In this document: one piece after another, positions 15,617-24,377 of the stretch | Numbering within the stretch: position 1 is the first letter of the stretch | How the letters are laid out: each line of letters starts with the position of its first letter | From: Ruminococcaceae bacterium OttesenSCG-928-I18 | Lineage (GTDB): Bacteria > Bacillota > Clostridia > Oscillospirales > Ruminococcaceae | Length of the DNA: 49,200 bases | NCBI GenBank assembly: GCA_030266325.1 | Contig: JAJDHT010000007.1 | Location: 1 to 49,200 of the forward strand | Reading direction: 5' to 3' | Made by a program: the position numbers and the translations under genes | The notes under the pieces: model-generated | What the model was told of the DNA's origin: nothing | What the model saw: only the letters and a program-made list of their open reading frames with translations | Databases searched by the model: none

Positions 15617-16908
15617 TAGAGATTCGCGAGACAAACCAGGTGAACCCGGCCGAGGTATTGCGTCGGCGGGCCTGCGAAGAAAAAGAAGTGGACGGGGCAG
15701 TGGCGTCCATCCTTACAGCGGTGCGCGAAAAGGGTGACGAGGCGCTTTTTGCCTTTACAGAAACGTTTGATGGCGCGAAACTGGACAACCTCTCGGTGCC
15801 CGCCGAGGAGGTGGCCGCCGCCCGCGAGGCGGTGGGAAAGGAATTTCTCTCGGTCTTGGAGCAGGCCGCCCGCAACATCCGTGCCTTTCACGAAAAACAG
15901 GTTCGGCAGGGGTTTGTCCTGGCGGAGAGGCCGGGGGTTGTCATGGGGCAGAGGGTGCTGCCTTTGGAAAAGGTGGGTGTCTATGTGCCGGGAGGCACGG
16001 CGGCCTACCCCAGCACCGTTCTCATGGACGTGATTCCCGCCAAGATTGCCGGTGTAGAGGACGTAGTCATGGTCACGCCCCCCGACAAAGAGGGTAAGGT
16101 TTCACCGGCCATCCTCGCGGCGGCCTCCGTGGCCGGTGTGGATAACATCTTCCGCGTGGGCGGCGCGCAGGCGGTGGCGGCGCTTGCCTGGGGAACCCAA
16201 AGCCTGCCGAGGGTCGATAAGATCGTCGGTCCTGGAAACATCTATGTGGCAACAGCGAAAAAGATGGTATACGGCCAGGTGGACATCGATATGATCGCCG
16301 GGCCGAGCGACATCCTTGTGCTGGCCGACGAAACGGCACAGGCCCCTGTGGTGGCGGCCGATATGCTTGGCCAGGCCGAGCATGATACGATGGCGGCCTC
16401 GGTGCTCGTAACCACAAGCAAAGCCCTTGCAAAAGAGGTTCGGCGGGAGCTGGAACACCAGCTGCCCTGCCTGTCACGCAAAGAGATTGCAAAAGCCTCT
16501 CTCGAAAACAATGGGATGATCCTCCTGGCGCCCGATATAAAAATGGCCGTGGCCTTCGCGAACGCGCTCGCGCCGGAGCATCTGGAGGTGTGTACGGAGG
16601 AGCCCTTCGCGTTGCTCCCGCTCTTAAAAAACGCCGGCAGTATCTTTCTGGGCAGCCATACCCCCGAGGCGCTGGGGGATTATTTTGCCGGGCCGAACCA
16701 CACGCTGCCCACGGGGGGCACCGCCCGTTTCTATTCGCCCCTCTCTGTCGACGACTTCACCAAAAAGAGCAGCTACTTATATTATTCAAAAGAAGCACTG
16801 CAGAAAGACGCGCAGCAGGTGCAGGCCTTTGCCCTGCGCGAGGGCCTGGATGCCCATGCGAAAAGCGTCGCAATCCGTGTACGGGATACGGAAGAGCCAG
16901 TAGGATAG
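15613..16908 (+). CDS. hisD: Histidinol dehydrogenase
   Basis: 431 aa zinc enzyme that oxidises L-histidinol to histidine in two NAD-dependent steps, the last in the pathway. GTG start overlaps the hisZG stop (GTGA). Family motifs include 'YVPGGTAAYPSTVLM', 'VGGAQAVAALAWGT', 'IAGPSDILVLAD', 'QAEHDTMA' with a metal-binding His, 'APEHLEV' and 'GPNHTLPTGG'. The length is normal and there are no anomalies. Confidence 0.97.
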   Translation: MIEIRETNQVNPAEVLRRRACEEKEVDGAVASILTAVREKGDEALFAFTETFDGAKLDNLSVPAEEVAAAREAVGKEFLSVLEQAARNIRAFHEKQVRQGFVLAERPGVVMGQRVLPLEKVGVYVPGGTAAYPSTVLMDVIPAKIAGVEDVVMVTPPDKEGKVSPAILAAASVAGVDNIFRVGGAQAVAALAWGTQSLPRVDKIVGPGNIYVATAKKMVYGQVDIDMIAGPSDILVLADETAQAPVVAADMLGQAEHDTMAASVLVTTSKALAKEVRRELEHQLPCLSRKEIAKASLENNGMILLAPDIKMAVAFANALAPEHLEVCTEEPFALLPLLKNAGSIFLGSHTPEALGDYFAGPNHTLPTGGTARFYSPLSVDDFTKKSSYLYYSKEALQKDAQQVQAFALREGLDAHAKSVAIRVRDTEEPVG

Positions 16909-16917
16909 AGGTGTAGG

Positions 16918-17967
16918 ATGTCTCGTTTTTTAAACCCACGCTTTCAGGGCATCGCGCCCTATACGCCGGGCGAACAGCCCACCGGGCGGAAATGGGTGAA
17001 GCTCAACACAAACGAAAGCCCGTATCCGCCGGCGCCCGGGGTGTGGCCGGCGGTGGAAAAGAGCCTCGAACGTATCCAGCTATACCCGGAGATCAGCTGC
17101 GAATCGGTGCACAAACCCCTCTCGCATTTTTTGGGTCTGCCGGAGGACCACCTGTTCATTGCAAACGGCAGCGACGAGGTGTTGGCGTTTTGTTTTTGGG
17201 CTTTTTGCCCGCGGGGGGCGGCCTTCGCCGACATCACTTATGGTTTTTACCGCGTCTTCGCCGACATGTACGAGGTGGATTCCCTTGTTCTGCCCCTCGC
17301 GGAGGATTATTCCCTCACCCCTTCCGACTACCATGCCCTTGGGCGCACGCTGTTTATTGCCAACCCAAACGCACCCACGGGCCTGGCGCTTTCGCGCCAG
17401 GAAGTCGAAACGATCCTGCGGGAAAACCGGGAGTCGCTTGTCGTTGTGGACGAAGCCTATATCGCTTTTGGCGGGCAGACGGCCGTGCCCCTTGTCAAGA
17501 AGTATGACAACCTGCTTGTCACCGGCACCTTTTCCAAATCCCGCAGTTTGGCCGGCGCGCGCTTCGGCTATGCGGCGGGCCGCCCCGAGCTCATCGAGGA
17601 CCTCGGCCGGATGCGTTACGGGTTTAACCCCTACAATGTGAACACCATGACCATGGCGGCGGCCATCGCCTCCCTGGAGGACCAGGCCTATTACGAAGAC
17701 TGCACCGCCCGCATCGTGAAAACGCGCGACAAGGCACAGCGTGCCTTGCAGGAGATGGGTTTTTCCTGCACGGACAGCAAGGCGAATTTCCTCTTTGTCG
17801 AACATCCGGAGTTTTCCGCAAAAAAACTGTTTGAGTGCCTGCGCGAGCGGGGTATCCTTGTGCGGTGGTTCGAAAAACCGCGCATCCAAAACCGTTTGCG
17901 CATCACCGTGGGCAGCGAGGCGGAGATGCAGGCCCTTCTTGAGGCGGTGGAGAGAATCGTCTCATGA
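16918..17967 (+). CDS. hisC: Histidinol-phosphate aminotransferase
   Basis: 349 aa class I/II PLP aminotransferase converting imidazole acetol phosphate to histidinol phosphate. 'LNTNESPYPPAP' near the start is typical of HisC. The PLP Lys is about 207 in 'GTFSKSRSLAGAR', and 'FIANPNAPTG' and 'VVDEAYI' supply the cofactor pocket. It starts 9 bp after hisD behind a modest GAGGTG. Confidence 0.95.
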   Translation: MSRFLNPRFQGIAPYTPGEQPTGRKWVKLNTNESPYPPAPGVWPAVEKSLERIQLYPEISCESVHKPLSHFLGLPEDHLFIANGSDEVLAFCFWAFCPRGAAFADITYGFYRVFADMYEVDSLVLPLAEDYSLTPSDYHALGRTLFIANPNAPTGLALSRQEVETILRENRESLVVVDEAYIAFGGQTAVPLVKKYDNLLVTGTFSKSRSLAGARFGYAAGRPELIEDLGRMRYGFNPYNVNTMTMAAAIASLEDQAYYEDCTARIVKTRDKAQRALQEMGFSCTDSKANFLFVEHPEFSAKKLFECLRERGILVRWFEKPRIQNRLRITVGSEAEMQALLEAVERIVS

Positions 17968-18021
17968 CAGGCAGCCGCAAACGGCCCGTGGGAACCAAAA
18001 TCTCATAAGAGGAGAATCGCG

Positions 18022-18654
18022 TTGAACGACAAAATCACCGTCATCGATTACGGGGTGGGGAACCTGTTTAGCCTGCGTTCCTCCCTGCATGCCCTCGGGT
18101 TTGCCGTCCAGCTTACCGGGGACCCCGAAGAACTTACGAAGGTGTCCAAAATCATTCTGCCCGGCGTGGGGGCTTTTGGGGACGCCGCCCAAAAGCTGCG
18201 GTCCACAGGTCTGGCCGAGGCGCTCGTCGACCAGGCGAAACGCGGCAAACCCCTCTTGGGCATCTGCCTTGGCATGCAGCTGCTCTTCGAGAAAAGCTTC
18301 GAGTTTGGTGAGTGCGAAGGCCTGGGGCTTGTACCGGGACAGGTGTGCAGCCTGGAGGCGGACCTGCGCGAGGCGGGGCTTGCCTACAAAGTGCCGCACA
18401 TCGGCTGGAACCCACTGCATCTGGAAAAACCAACGTGCCCGCTTTTTAAGAACACGCGCGAAGGGGACGCCTTTTATTTTGTCCACAGCTACCATGCAAA
18501 AAACTGCGGGGACAGCCTCGCCGCAAGCTGTGAGTACGGGCTGAACGTCACGGCGGCCGTGCAGGCCGACAATGTCTATGGAACACAGTTCCACCCTGAA
18601 AAAAGCGGTAAGGTGGGGCTTTCGATGCTCGAAGCTTTCGGGGAGGTGAGGTAG
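18022..18654 (+). CDS. hisH: Imidazole glycerol phosphate synthase, glutaminase subunit
   Basis: 210 aa class I glutamine amidotransferase that feeds ammonia to HisF. The start is TTG 18022 after AAGAGGAGAA. The catalytic triad is visible: Cys about 82 in 'GICLGMQLLF', and His about 191 and Glu about 193 in 'QFHPEKSG'. The oxyanion segment 'GVGAFGDA' is present. It directly abuts hisA, whose ATG follows its stop. Confidence 0.96.
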   Translation: MNDKITVIDYGVGNLFSLRSSLHALGFAVQLTGDPEELTKVSKIILPGVGAFGDAAQKLRSTGLAEALVDQAKRGKPLLGICLGMQLLFEKSFEFGECEGLGLVPGQVCSLEADLREAGLAYKVPHIGWNPLHLEKPTCPLFKNTREGDAFYFVHSYHAKNCGDSLAASCEYGLNVTAAVQADNVYGTQFHPEKSGKVGLSMLEAFGEVR

Positions 18655-19386
18655 ATGCTCTTGTTTCCGGCCATTGATCTGATAGAGGGCATGGCCGTGC
18701 GCCTCTACCAGGGAGATTACAGTCAACAGCAGACGTTCGGTAACGACCCCGCGGCCTTTGCCGAAGCATTCCAAAAAAAAGGGGCCACCCATCTGCATCT
18801 GGTGGATCTCGAGGGTGCCAAAGCGGGCAGGCCCTGCAACCAGGCCGCCGTAAAAAAAATTCTTGAAAAGACGAATGTATTCACCGAACTGGGCGGAGGG
18901 TTGCGCACCGAAAAGGACATAGAGAACAGCTTTGCCATGGGTGTAGACCGTGTGATTCTGGGCACTTCCGCCCTGAAAGACCCGGCCTTTACAAAACAGA
19001 TGGTGGACAGGTTCAAGGAAAAGATTGCCGTCGGGGTCGACGCGCGCGATGGCAAGGTGGCCGTGGAAGGCTGGCTGTCTACTTCCGAAACAGACAGCGT
19101 GGATTTTTGCCTGAAAATGCGGGAGATCGGTGTGCGGTATATCATCTACACCGACATCTCACGCGACGGCACGGGGACGGGTGCCAACTTGGAAATCTAT
19201 CGGCAGCTCAGCGATATCGATGGTTTGCACATCACCGCTTCGGGCGGTGTCTCCACGCTTGAAGATATCGCCGCTCTGCGGCAGATGGGACTCTATGCGG
19301 CCATCATAGGCAAGGCGCTTTACACCGGGGGGATAGACCTTGGGCAAGCGATATGCCTCGCGGGTGTGCAGGAAGAGGGGAGATGA
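18655..19386 (+). CDS. hisA: ProFAR isomerase
   Basis: 243 aa TIM barrel carrying out the Amadori rearrangement of ProFAR to PRFAR. The catalytic Asp pair is Asp8 ('PAIDL') and the Asp in 'YTDISRDGTGTG' (about residue 170 region begins at 'IIYTDI'). Phosphate-binding loops 'ELGGGLR' and 'ASGGVSTLED' are intact. The RBS GGGGAGGTGAGG lies within hisH. Confidence 0.96.
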   Translation: MLLFPAIDLIEGMAVRLYQGDYSQQQTFGNDPAAFAEAFQKKGATHLHLVDLEGAKAGRPCNQAAVKKILEKTNVFTELGGGLRTEKDIENSFAMGVDRVILGTSALKDPAFTKQMVDRFKEKIAVGVDARDGKVAVEGWLSTSETDSVDFCLKMREIGVRYIIYTDISRDGTGTGANLEIYRQLSDIDGLHITASGGVSTLEDIAALRQMGLYAAIIGKALYTGGIDLGQAICLAGVQEEGR

Positions 19387-19391
19387 GGTAG

Positions 19392-20153
19392 ATGGTGGCC
19401 AAAAGAATCATCCCCTGCCTCGACATACGGGACGGCAGGGTGGTAAAAGGGGTCAATTTTGAGGGCCTGCGGGATGTGGAAGACCCTGTGGCATTGGCTT
19501 CGTTCTATAACGAACAGGGTGCGGACGAGCTTGTTTTTTATGACATCACGGCCTCGGCGGAGGGGCGCGGGCTGTTCACGGACGTTCTCACCCGGGTGGC
19601 GTCTCAGGTCTTTATCCCCCTGACTGTGGGTGGCGCGATACGGGGCCTTGAGGATTTCGACCGCGTCCTCAAATGCGGGGCCGACAAGGTCAGTGTCAAC
19701 TCGGGCGCCGTCGCAAGGCCCGAGGTCATCGAAGAGGGCGCCAAGCGCTATGGCAGCCAGTGTGTGGTGCTCTCGATGGATGTCAAGCGGGTGCGGGGCG
19801 CCTTTCACGTGTTCGCGAAGGGAGGGCGCGAGGACACCGGCCTCGATGCCATCGAGTGGGCCCAAAAAGGGGAGGCCCTCGGCGCCGGGGAGCTCGTCGT
19901 CAACAGCATGGACACCGACGGCGTCAAAAACGGCTTCGATCTCGAGCTGCTCTCTGCCGTTGCCGAAGCGGTTTCCCTGCCCATCATCGCCTCCGGGGGG
20001 GCGGGGAAAAGGGAAGATTTTGAAGCGCTCTTCCGCCTGCCCGGCATGGACGCGGGGCTTGCAGCGTCCATTTTCCATTATAAGGAAGTGGGCATTCCCG
20101 CACTAAAGCGGTTTTTGGCCGAAAAAGGCATCCCCATGCGGGTGGTGGCCTGA
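19392..20153 (+). CDS. hisF: Imidazole glycerol phosphate synthase, cyclase subunit
   Basis: 253 aa TIM barrel forming imidazole glycerol phosphate and AICAR from PRFAR with ammonia from HisH. Catalytic Asp11 is in 'IIPCLDIRDGRVVKG', and the second Asp is in 'VNSMDTDGVKNGFD'. The length is standard. The start at 19392 is 5 bp after the hisA stop, behind GGGGAGATGAGG. Confidence 0.97.
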   Translation: MVAKRIIPCLDIRDGRVVKGVNFEGLRDVEDPVALASFYNEQGADELVFYDITASAEGRGLFTDVLTRVASQVFIPLTVGGAIRGLEDFDRVLKCGADKVSVNSGAVARPEVIEEGAKRYGSQCVVLSMDVKRVRGAFHVFAKGGREDTGLDAIEWAQKGEALGAGELVVNSMDTDGVKNGFDLELLSAVAEAVSLPIIASGGAGKREDFEALFRLPGMDAGLAASIFHYKEVGIPALKRFLAEKGIPMRVVA

Positions 20154-20183
20154 CAGGAGAAAGTGAAAACGAAGGGAGCAACC

Positions 20184-20831
20184 ATGCTGAAACCTACCGA
20201 CTTAAAATATGATGAAAACGGCTTGATCCCGGCGGTCATACAAGACTTTTATACGGATGAAGTCCTGATGGTAGCCTATATGAACCAGGATAGCCTGGCA
20301 CTGACGATTGCCGAAAAACGCACCTGCTTTTATTCGCGCAGCCGTAAAACGCTTTGGCGCAAGGGCGAAGAGAGCGGCAACATCCAGCATGTCGTGTCGG
20401 TCAGGGCCGACTGTGACGCCGACGCGCTCGTCGTCAAGGTCATAAAAGAGGGCCCCGCCTGCCACACGGGGGCCGAAAGCTGCTTTTTCCAGCTGCTTTT
20501 CGAGGACGAGGAGCAAAGGGAGTTTTCCCTCGAGAGCCTTTATAAAATGCTGCTGGACCGAAAACAAAACCCCAAAGAGGGAAGTTATACGAGCTATTTG
20601 TACGAAAAGGGCCGGGAGAAAATCCTCAAAAAAGTGGGGGAGGAGTCCACCGAAGTCGTGATTGCCGGCGCGAAGGCCGATGCAAAAGAGACGGTTTTCG
20701 AAATATCCGATCTCTGCTACCATATTTTGGTGCTTATGGCCGAGATGGACATTCCTCTGGCCGATGTTCGAAAGGAACTGGCTGCGCGCCATGTGGTGGA
20801 CAAAAAGGTGAAACAGGAGACGATGCAGTGA
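20184..20831 (+). CDS. hisIE: Bifunctional PR-AMP cyclohydrolase / PR-ATP pyrophosphatase
   Basis: 215 aa from ATG 20184, chosen because GAAGGGAGC precedes it; an in-frame GTG at 20163 is weaker. The N-terminal HisI domain (about 1-115) has the metal and catalytic motif 'TCFYSRSRKTLWRKGEESG' and a later Cys pair ('CDADALVVKV...ACHTGAESC'). The C-terminal HisE domain (about 120-215) has 'SYTSYLYEKGREKILKKVG' and 'EESTEVVIAGAK'. It carries out steps 2 and 3 of the pathway. The stop overlaps the hisK start (GTGA). Confidence 0.96.
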   Translation: MLKPTDLKYDENGLIPAVIQDFYTDEVLMVAYMNQDSLALTIAEKRTCFYSRSRKTLWRKGEESGNIQHVVSVRADCDADALVVKVIKEGPACHTGAESCFFQLLFEDEEQREFSLESLYKMLLDRKQNPKEGSYTSYLYEKGREKILKKVGEESTEVVIAGAKADAKETVFEISDLCYHILVLMAEMDIPLADVRKELAARHVVDKKVKQETMQ

Positions 20832-21673
20832 TACTGAGGTCCAACGCCCACACCCACACGAGCTGGTGCGACGGCGCCAACACCCCCATGGAGATGGCGG
20901 AAGCCGCCTTTGCCCTCGGTTTTACGGACCTTGGCCTCTCTTCGCACATGGCGGAGACTGGCCATCCGGGCTTTGGCATGCAGGACGAGGCGGGTTATAA
21001 AAACGATGTGGCGCGGGTGAAAAAGGCGTTCGAGGGACGAATGGACATCTTATGCGGCGCCGAGAGGGACACCATGAGCCCATTGAAGGCGGAGGGGTTC
21101 GACTATTTCATCGGTTCAAACCACTATCTGCCGCCTCAGAACGGGAGCTACTGTGCTGTAGATGATTCCGCCGAATGTTTGGGCCGCGCCTGCAGGGAAT
21201 TTTACGATGGGGACTGGAGGGAAATGGTCCGCGCTTTTTATGATCTCAGCGTGCAGAATATTCGCGAAAACCGCCCTGACATCGTGGGTCACTTCGACCT
21301 GATCAAAAAACACAATACCCACAACGCCATTTTCGATGAGGAGAGCTCTTTTTACAGGGATGTGGCCTTGTCTGCCCTAGATGAGGTGATCGATATAGTG
21401 AAAGGGTACGGCGGTATGGTGGAAATGAACATGGCGCCCGTGTACAGAGGCTTCCGGGATTCCCCCTGTCCCTCCCTTTTTCTGCTGCGCCACCTCGCCC
21501 AGCGGGATGCGCGTGTCATCATCACAAGCGACAGCCATACCACGGCCACCCTGAACGGAGGGTTTGATATCGCGCCGAGCCTGTTGCAAAAAGCAGGGTT
21601 TTCTAAGATGGCCATCCTGTATAAAGGTGCGTTTGTGGATACTTCTATAGAGGATGGAGCGATTTCGCGATGA
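20828..21673 (+). CDS. hisK: Histidinol-phosphatase, PHP family
   Basis: 281 aa PHP-type phosphatase that removes phosphate from histidinol phosphate. The start is GTG 20828, overlapping hisIE. Metal motifs include 'NAHTHTSWCDGANTP' at the N-terminus, 'LSSHMAET', 'GAERDTMS', 'VGHFDLIKK' and the C-terminal 'IITSDSHTT'. The PHP type (HisK/HisJ) is the usual one in Gram-positives. It closes the his operon. Confidence 0.93.
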   Translation: MILRSNAHTHTSWCDGANTPMEMAEAAFALGFTDLGLSSHMAETGHPGFGMQDEAGYKNDVARVKKAFEGRMDILCGAERDTMSPLKAEGFDYFIGSNHYLPPQNGSYCAVDDSAECLGRACREFYDGDWREMVRAFYDLSVQNIRENRPDIVGHFDLIKKHNTHNAIFDEESSFYRDVALSALDEVIDIVKGYGGMVEMNMAPVYRGFRDSPCPSLFLLRHLAQRDARVIITSDSHTTATLNGGFDIAPSLLQKAGFSKMAILYKGAFVDTSIEDGAISR

Positions 21674-21681
21674 AGTTGTAA

Positions 21682-21792
21682 AAAAGCGAATACACGCGGT
21701 ATGTTTTCATGCTGGCCATCGGTTTTGTCACCACACTTGTCCTGCCTATTCTCCTCATCCAGCCTTTGGAGACAACGCCGACCCCAAAGTGA
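21682..21792 (+). pseudogene. Possible remnant of a small membrane protein
   Basis: This frame reads KSEYTRYVFMLAIGFV..., with one hydrophobic membrane-like stretch and a Pro-rich end. An in-frame ATG AAG TTG lies just before it (21670-21678) but is separated by a TAA. No convincing RBS is present for internal starts. It may be a decayed small gene between hisK and the terminator, or chance. Confidence 0.2.
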
Positions 21793-21821
21793 CTTTGTGT
21801 TATATCTACAGCGGAAATGAC

Positions 21822-21867
21822 AAAGCGCCGTGACCTCTCGCCCGGGGCGGGAAGTTCACAGCGCTTT
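21822..21867. terminator. Terminator between the his operon and the YerC-type regulator gene
   Basis: Stem AAAGCGC (21822-21828) with GCGCTTT (21861-21867) and inner GTGA/TCAC pairing. It lies between converging transcription units. T runs are short. Confidence 0.6.
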
Positions 21868-21884
21868 CATCTATGGGCGTTTCT

Positions 21885-22172
21885 CTATTTGGCATCCACG
21901 CGGTCAATGGCCGTTTTATACCCGCCGCCGCCGTACTGGATGCAGCGGTTGATGCGGCTGATGGTCGCCGTGCTGATTTCCACTTTCTCTATGATCTGCT
22001 CGTAGGTGTTGCCGTCCAACAGCATGCCCGCCACCTTGAAGCGCTGGGTCATGTCGGCCAGCTCTTTCATCGTACACAGATCCTCGAAAAAATCGTAGCA
22101 CTCGTCTACGGTTTCAAGGCTCATCACGGCTTTGAAAAGCCGGTCGGTGTCTTTGTTGCGTTTGAATGTCAT
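21885..22172 (-). CDS. hisR: YerC/TrpR-family regulator, probable histidine repressor
   Basis: 95 aa from ATG 22172, behind GGGAGGCGGGC on the minus strand. Upstream in-frame codons lack an RBS. All-helical TrpR-like fold with a clear helix-turn-helix ('LADMTQRFKVAGMLLDG', 'TYEQIIEKVEISTATISRIN'). YerC proteins of Bacillota have been proposed by comparative genomics to be HisR, a histidine biosynthesis repressor. It converges on the his operon here and two his promoters share an operator-like motif. Family membership is strong; the his role is well supported by context but not shown. Confidence 0.82.
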   Translation of the reverse strand: MTFKRNKDTDRLFKAVMSLETVDECYDFFEDLCTMKELADMTQRFKVAGMLLDGNTYEQIIEKVEISTATISRINRCIQYGGGGYKTAIDRVDAK

Positions 22173-22288
22173 GCCCGCCTCCCGTGGCCAAGAGAAGTGT
22201 GGATTCTCACTTTTATACTTTAGCATAAAACAGAGGAAAAAGCAAAACTTTCGCCTTCTCACGGGGAAAAGGCGAAAGTGATGATCTT

Positions 22289-22392
22289 TTATCCCCCACT
22301 GGTGGGGTCTTATACCCCGCCCCTTGGGGGCGGACTTGTCGGACCGCGGCGCAGATACCCCGTGGCCCAGTTGTGGGGAGCGCGCTTCATTG
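22289..22392 (+). repeat. Dispersed structured repeat, copy B
   Basis: The best-preserved copy of the element also found at 359-459. Hairpins: CCCCAC/GTGGGG, CCGCCCC/GGGGGCGG, GACCGCGGC region, and CCCCGTGG...TTGTGGGG followed by AGCGCGCTTCATT. It lies between the tsf stop and the YerC-type gene, so minus-strand transcripts from tsf would cross it and it may act as a terminator there. Confidence 0.7.
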
Positions 22393-22423
22393 GCTGGCTC
22401 TCTGTGTGAAAAGTGTGTATGTG

Positions 22424-23332
22424 CTACTTCACCATGCCGGCCACTTCGGCGGCAAAATCCTCGTTTTTCTTTTCGAGCCCTTCGCCTTTTTCAAACCGTG
22501 CGAAGCCCTCAATTTTTATCTCACCGCCCAGGTCTTTTGCACTCTGGTCTACATATTGTTGCACGGTGATGTCATTGTCTTTCACAAACTTCTGCTCCAG
22601 CAGGCAGTTTTGCTCGTAATACTTCTTGATGCGTCCAGCCACCATCTTCTCGGCGATATTCTCGGGCTTACCCTCGTTGATCGCCTGAGCCTTCAGGATT
22701 TCTTTTTCTTTTTCAATGATCTCCGCGGGTACGTCTTCACGGCGCACATAACTGGGGTTTTCAGCCGCGATGTGCATGGCGATGTCCTTGCCAAAGGCGG
22801 CAAACTCCGGTTTTTTTGCGACCTCGTTGCTCGCATCAAACTCCACAAGCACACCGTGGGTGCCGCCGCCGTGCACATAGGCACAGGCCTTGCCCGCAAA
22901 ACGCTCGAAACGGCGAATCTTCAAATTCTCCCCAATCACGAGGATTTTCTCGCGCAACTCGTCCTCCACGGTGCCGTCGCCCATTTTTAGTTTCATCAGG
23001 GCGTCCACATCGGCGGGGTTCTCTTTCATGATGATACCCGCCAGGTCATGGACAAACTTTTGGAAGTTCTCGTTTTTTGCCACAAAGTCGGTCTCGCTGT
23101 TCACCTCGACAACCACGCCGCATTCGCCATCCATATCGGCAATGGCGTGCACCATACCTTCGGAGGCGATGCGTCCCGCTTTTTTGTTCGCGGCCGCCAA
23201 CCCTTTTTCGCGCAGCAGCTCCGCCGCTTTATCCATATCTCCGTCGGCCTCGGCCAACACTTTTTTACAGTCCATCATACCACAGCCCGTACGCTCGCGC
23301 AGGGCTTTTACGTCTTGTGCGGTAAATGCCAT
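22424..23332 (-). CDS. tsf: Elongation factor Ts
   Basis: 302 aa guanine-nucleotide exchange factor for EF-Tu. The N-terminal UBA-like segment 'VKALRERTGCGMMDCKKVL' and the core 'VVVEVNSETDFVAKN' identify it. The C-terminal 'QYVDQSAKDLGGEIKIEGFARFE' is also typical. It follows rpsB, the universal order, with a hairpin in between. Confidence 0.98.
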   Translation of the reverse strand: MAFTAQDVKALRERTGCGMMDCKKVLAEADGDMDKAAELLREKGLAAANKKAGRIASEGMVHAIADMDGECGVVVEVNSETDFVAKNENFQKFVHDLAGIIMKENPADVDALMKLKMGDGTVEDELREKILVIGENLKIRRFERFAGKACAYVHGGGTHGVLVEFDASNEVAKKPEFAAFGKDIAMHIAAENPSYVRREDVPAEIIEKEKEILKAQAINEGKPENIAEKMVAGRIKKYYEQNCLLEQKFVKDNDITVQQYVDQSAKDLGGEIKIEGFARFEKGEGLEKKNEDFAAEVAGMVK

Positions 23333-23369
23333 GGGATCTCCTCATTTCTATATTTTTTAAAGAAAATGT

Positions 23370-23412
23370 TTTTAGAGAAAAATGTCTCCGCCCGCCCACA
23401 GCGGGGGGAGAC
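23370..23412 (-). terminator. Intergenic hairpin between rpsB and tsf
   Basis: On the minus strand GTCTCCCCCCGC pairs with GCGGGCGGAGAC (23384-23412, one mismatch region) followed by ATTTTTCTC. It is a terminator or attenuator that would lower tsf relative to rpsB. Confidence 0.65.
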
Positions 23413-23431
23413 AGAAGGGGTTTTTAAACGT

Positions 23432-24217
23432 TTAGGCTTCGGCGGCCTTGGGTTCGTCCGCTTCCACCAGTTTTTCCACTTCGTCCTCGATCTCTCCGTC
23501 CAGTTGGGCGGTTTCCTCGGCTTCTTCCATCTGTTCCCCCTGGCGGCCCTCCAGCACGGCGTCTGCCATGGCGCTCGAAATCAGGCGTACGGCACGGATG
23601 GCGTCGTCGTTGCCCGGGATCACATAATCGATCTCGTCAGGGTCGCAGTTGGTGTCTACAATGGCCACGATGGGGATGTGCAGTTTGCGTGCTTCGGCCA
23701 CGGCAATGCGTTCTTTGCGCGGGTCCACGATGAACAGGGCGCCGGGCAGGCGGTCCATGTTTTTCACACCGCCCAGGAATTTCTCCAGCTTTTCGATCTC
23801 TAGCTCCAGCTTGATCACTTCTTTTTTGGGAAGCATCTCAAAGGTACCGTCTTCACGCATTTTCTTCAGCTGCTCCATCCGGTCGATCCGGCGGCGGATG
23901 GTGCGGAAGTTGGTGAGCATTCCCCCCAGCCAGCGGGCGTTCACGAACGGCATGCTGCAGCGGGTGGCCTCTTCGCGGATGGATTCCTGTGCCTGTTTCT
24001 TGGTGCCCACGAACAACAACATCTGCCCGTCGGTGGAGAGGTCGCGCACAAAATTGTACGCCTCGTCCATTTTTTTAACAGTCTTCTGCAAATCGACGAT
24101 GTAAATGCCGTTGCGTTCGGTGAAGATGTACTTCGCCATCTTGGGGTTCCATCTCCGGGTCTGGTGGCCGAAATGTACGCCGGCCTCGAGAAGTTGTTTC
24201 ATAGATACGACTGCCAT
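23432..24217 (-). CDS. rpsB: 30S ribosomal protein S2
   Basis: 261 aa. The opening '[20 protein letters not shown]' and '[19 protein letters not shown]' are S2 signatures, and '[12 protein letters not shown]' and '[19 protein letters not shown]' complete it. The C-terminus carries an acidic extension ([19 protein letters not shown]), common in Clostridia. RBS is GGAGG. Its leader can form a long hairpin (24247-24302). Confidence 0.98.
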   Translation of the reverse strand: MAVVSMKQLLEAGVHFGHQTRRWNPKMAKYIFTERNGIYIVDLQKTVKKMDEAYNFVRDLSTDGQMLLFVGTKKQAQESIREEATRCSMPFVNARWLGGMLTNFRTIRRRIDRMEQLKKMREDGTFEMLPKKEVIKLELEIEKLEKFLGGVKNMDRLPGALFIVDPRKERIAVAEARKLHIPIVAIVDTNCDPDEIDYVIPGNDDAIRAVRLISSAMADAVLEGRQGEQMEEAEETAQLDGEIEDEVEKLVEADEPKAAEA

Positions 24218-24246
24218 TACTTACCTCCAAAAATTTGTTTTCCCTC

Positions 24247-24302
24247 CGCATTGTTTTTTGTTTTTCCACCTTAAAAAGGCACAGGGAAAAACCCGCAATG
24301 CG
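24247..24302 (-). promoter_or_regulatory. rpsB leader hairpin, possible autoregulatory element
   Basis: In the roughly 100-nt leader, CGCATTG and CAATGCG (24247-24253 with 24296-24302) form an outer stem, and GTTTTTCC/GGAAAAAC (24260-24267 with 24285-24292) an inner one. Ribosomal protein leaders often bind the encoded protein. No known motif is recognised. Confidence 0.45.
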
Positions 24303-24318
24303 TGTGTATTGCCGAATC

Positions 24319-24347
24319 AGTATACCATGGATTTGTGTAAGAAGCAA
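24319..24347 (-). promoter_or_regulatory. rpsB-tsf promoter
   Basis: On the minus strand: TTGCTT, 17-bp spacer, TATACT, about 100 nt ahead of rpsB. Confidence 0.65.
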
Positions 24348-24377
24348 GAAAAGAAATGGCCGCCGCCTTAGTTTGTG

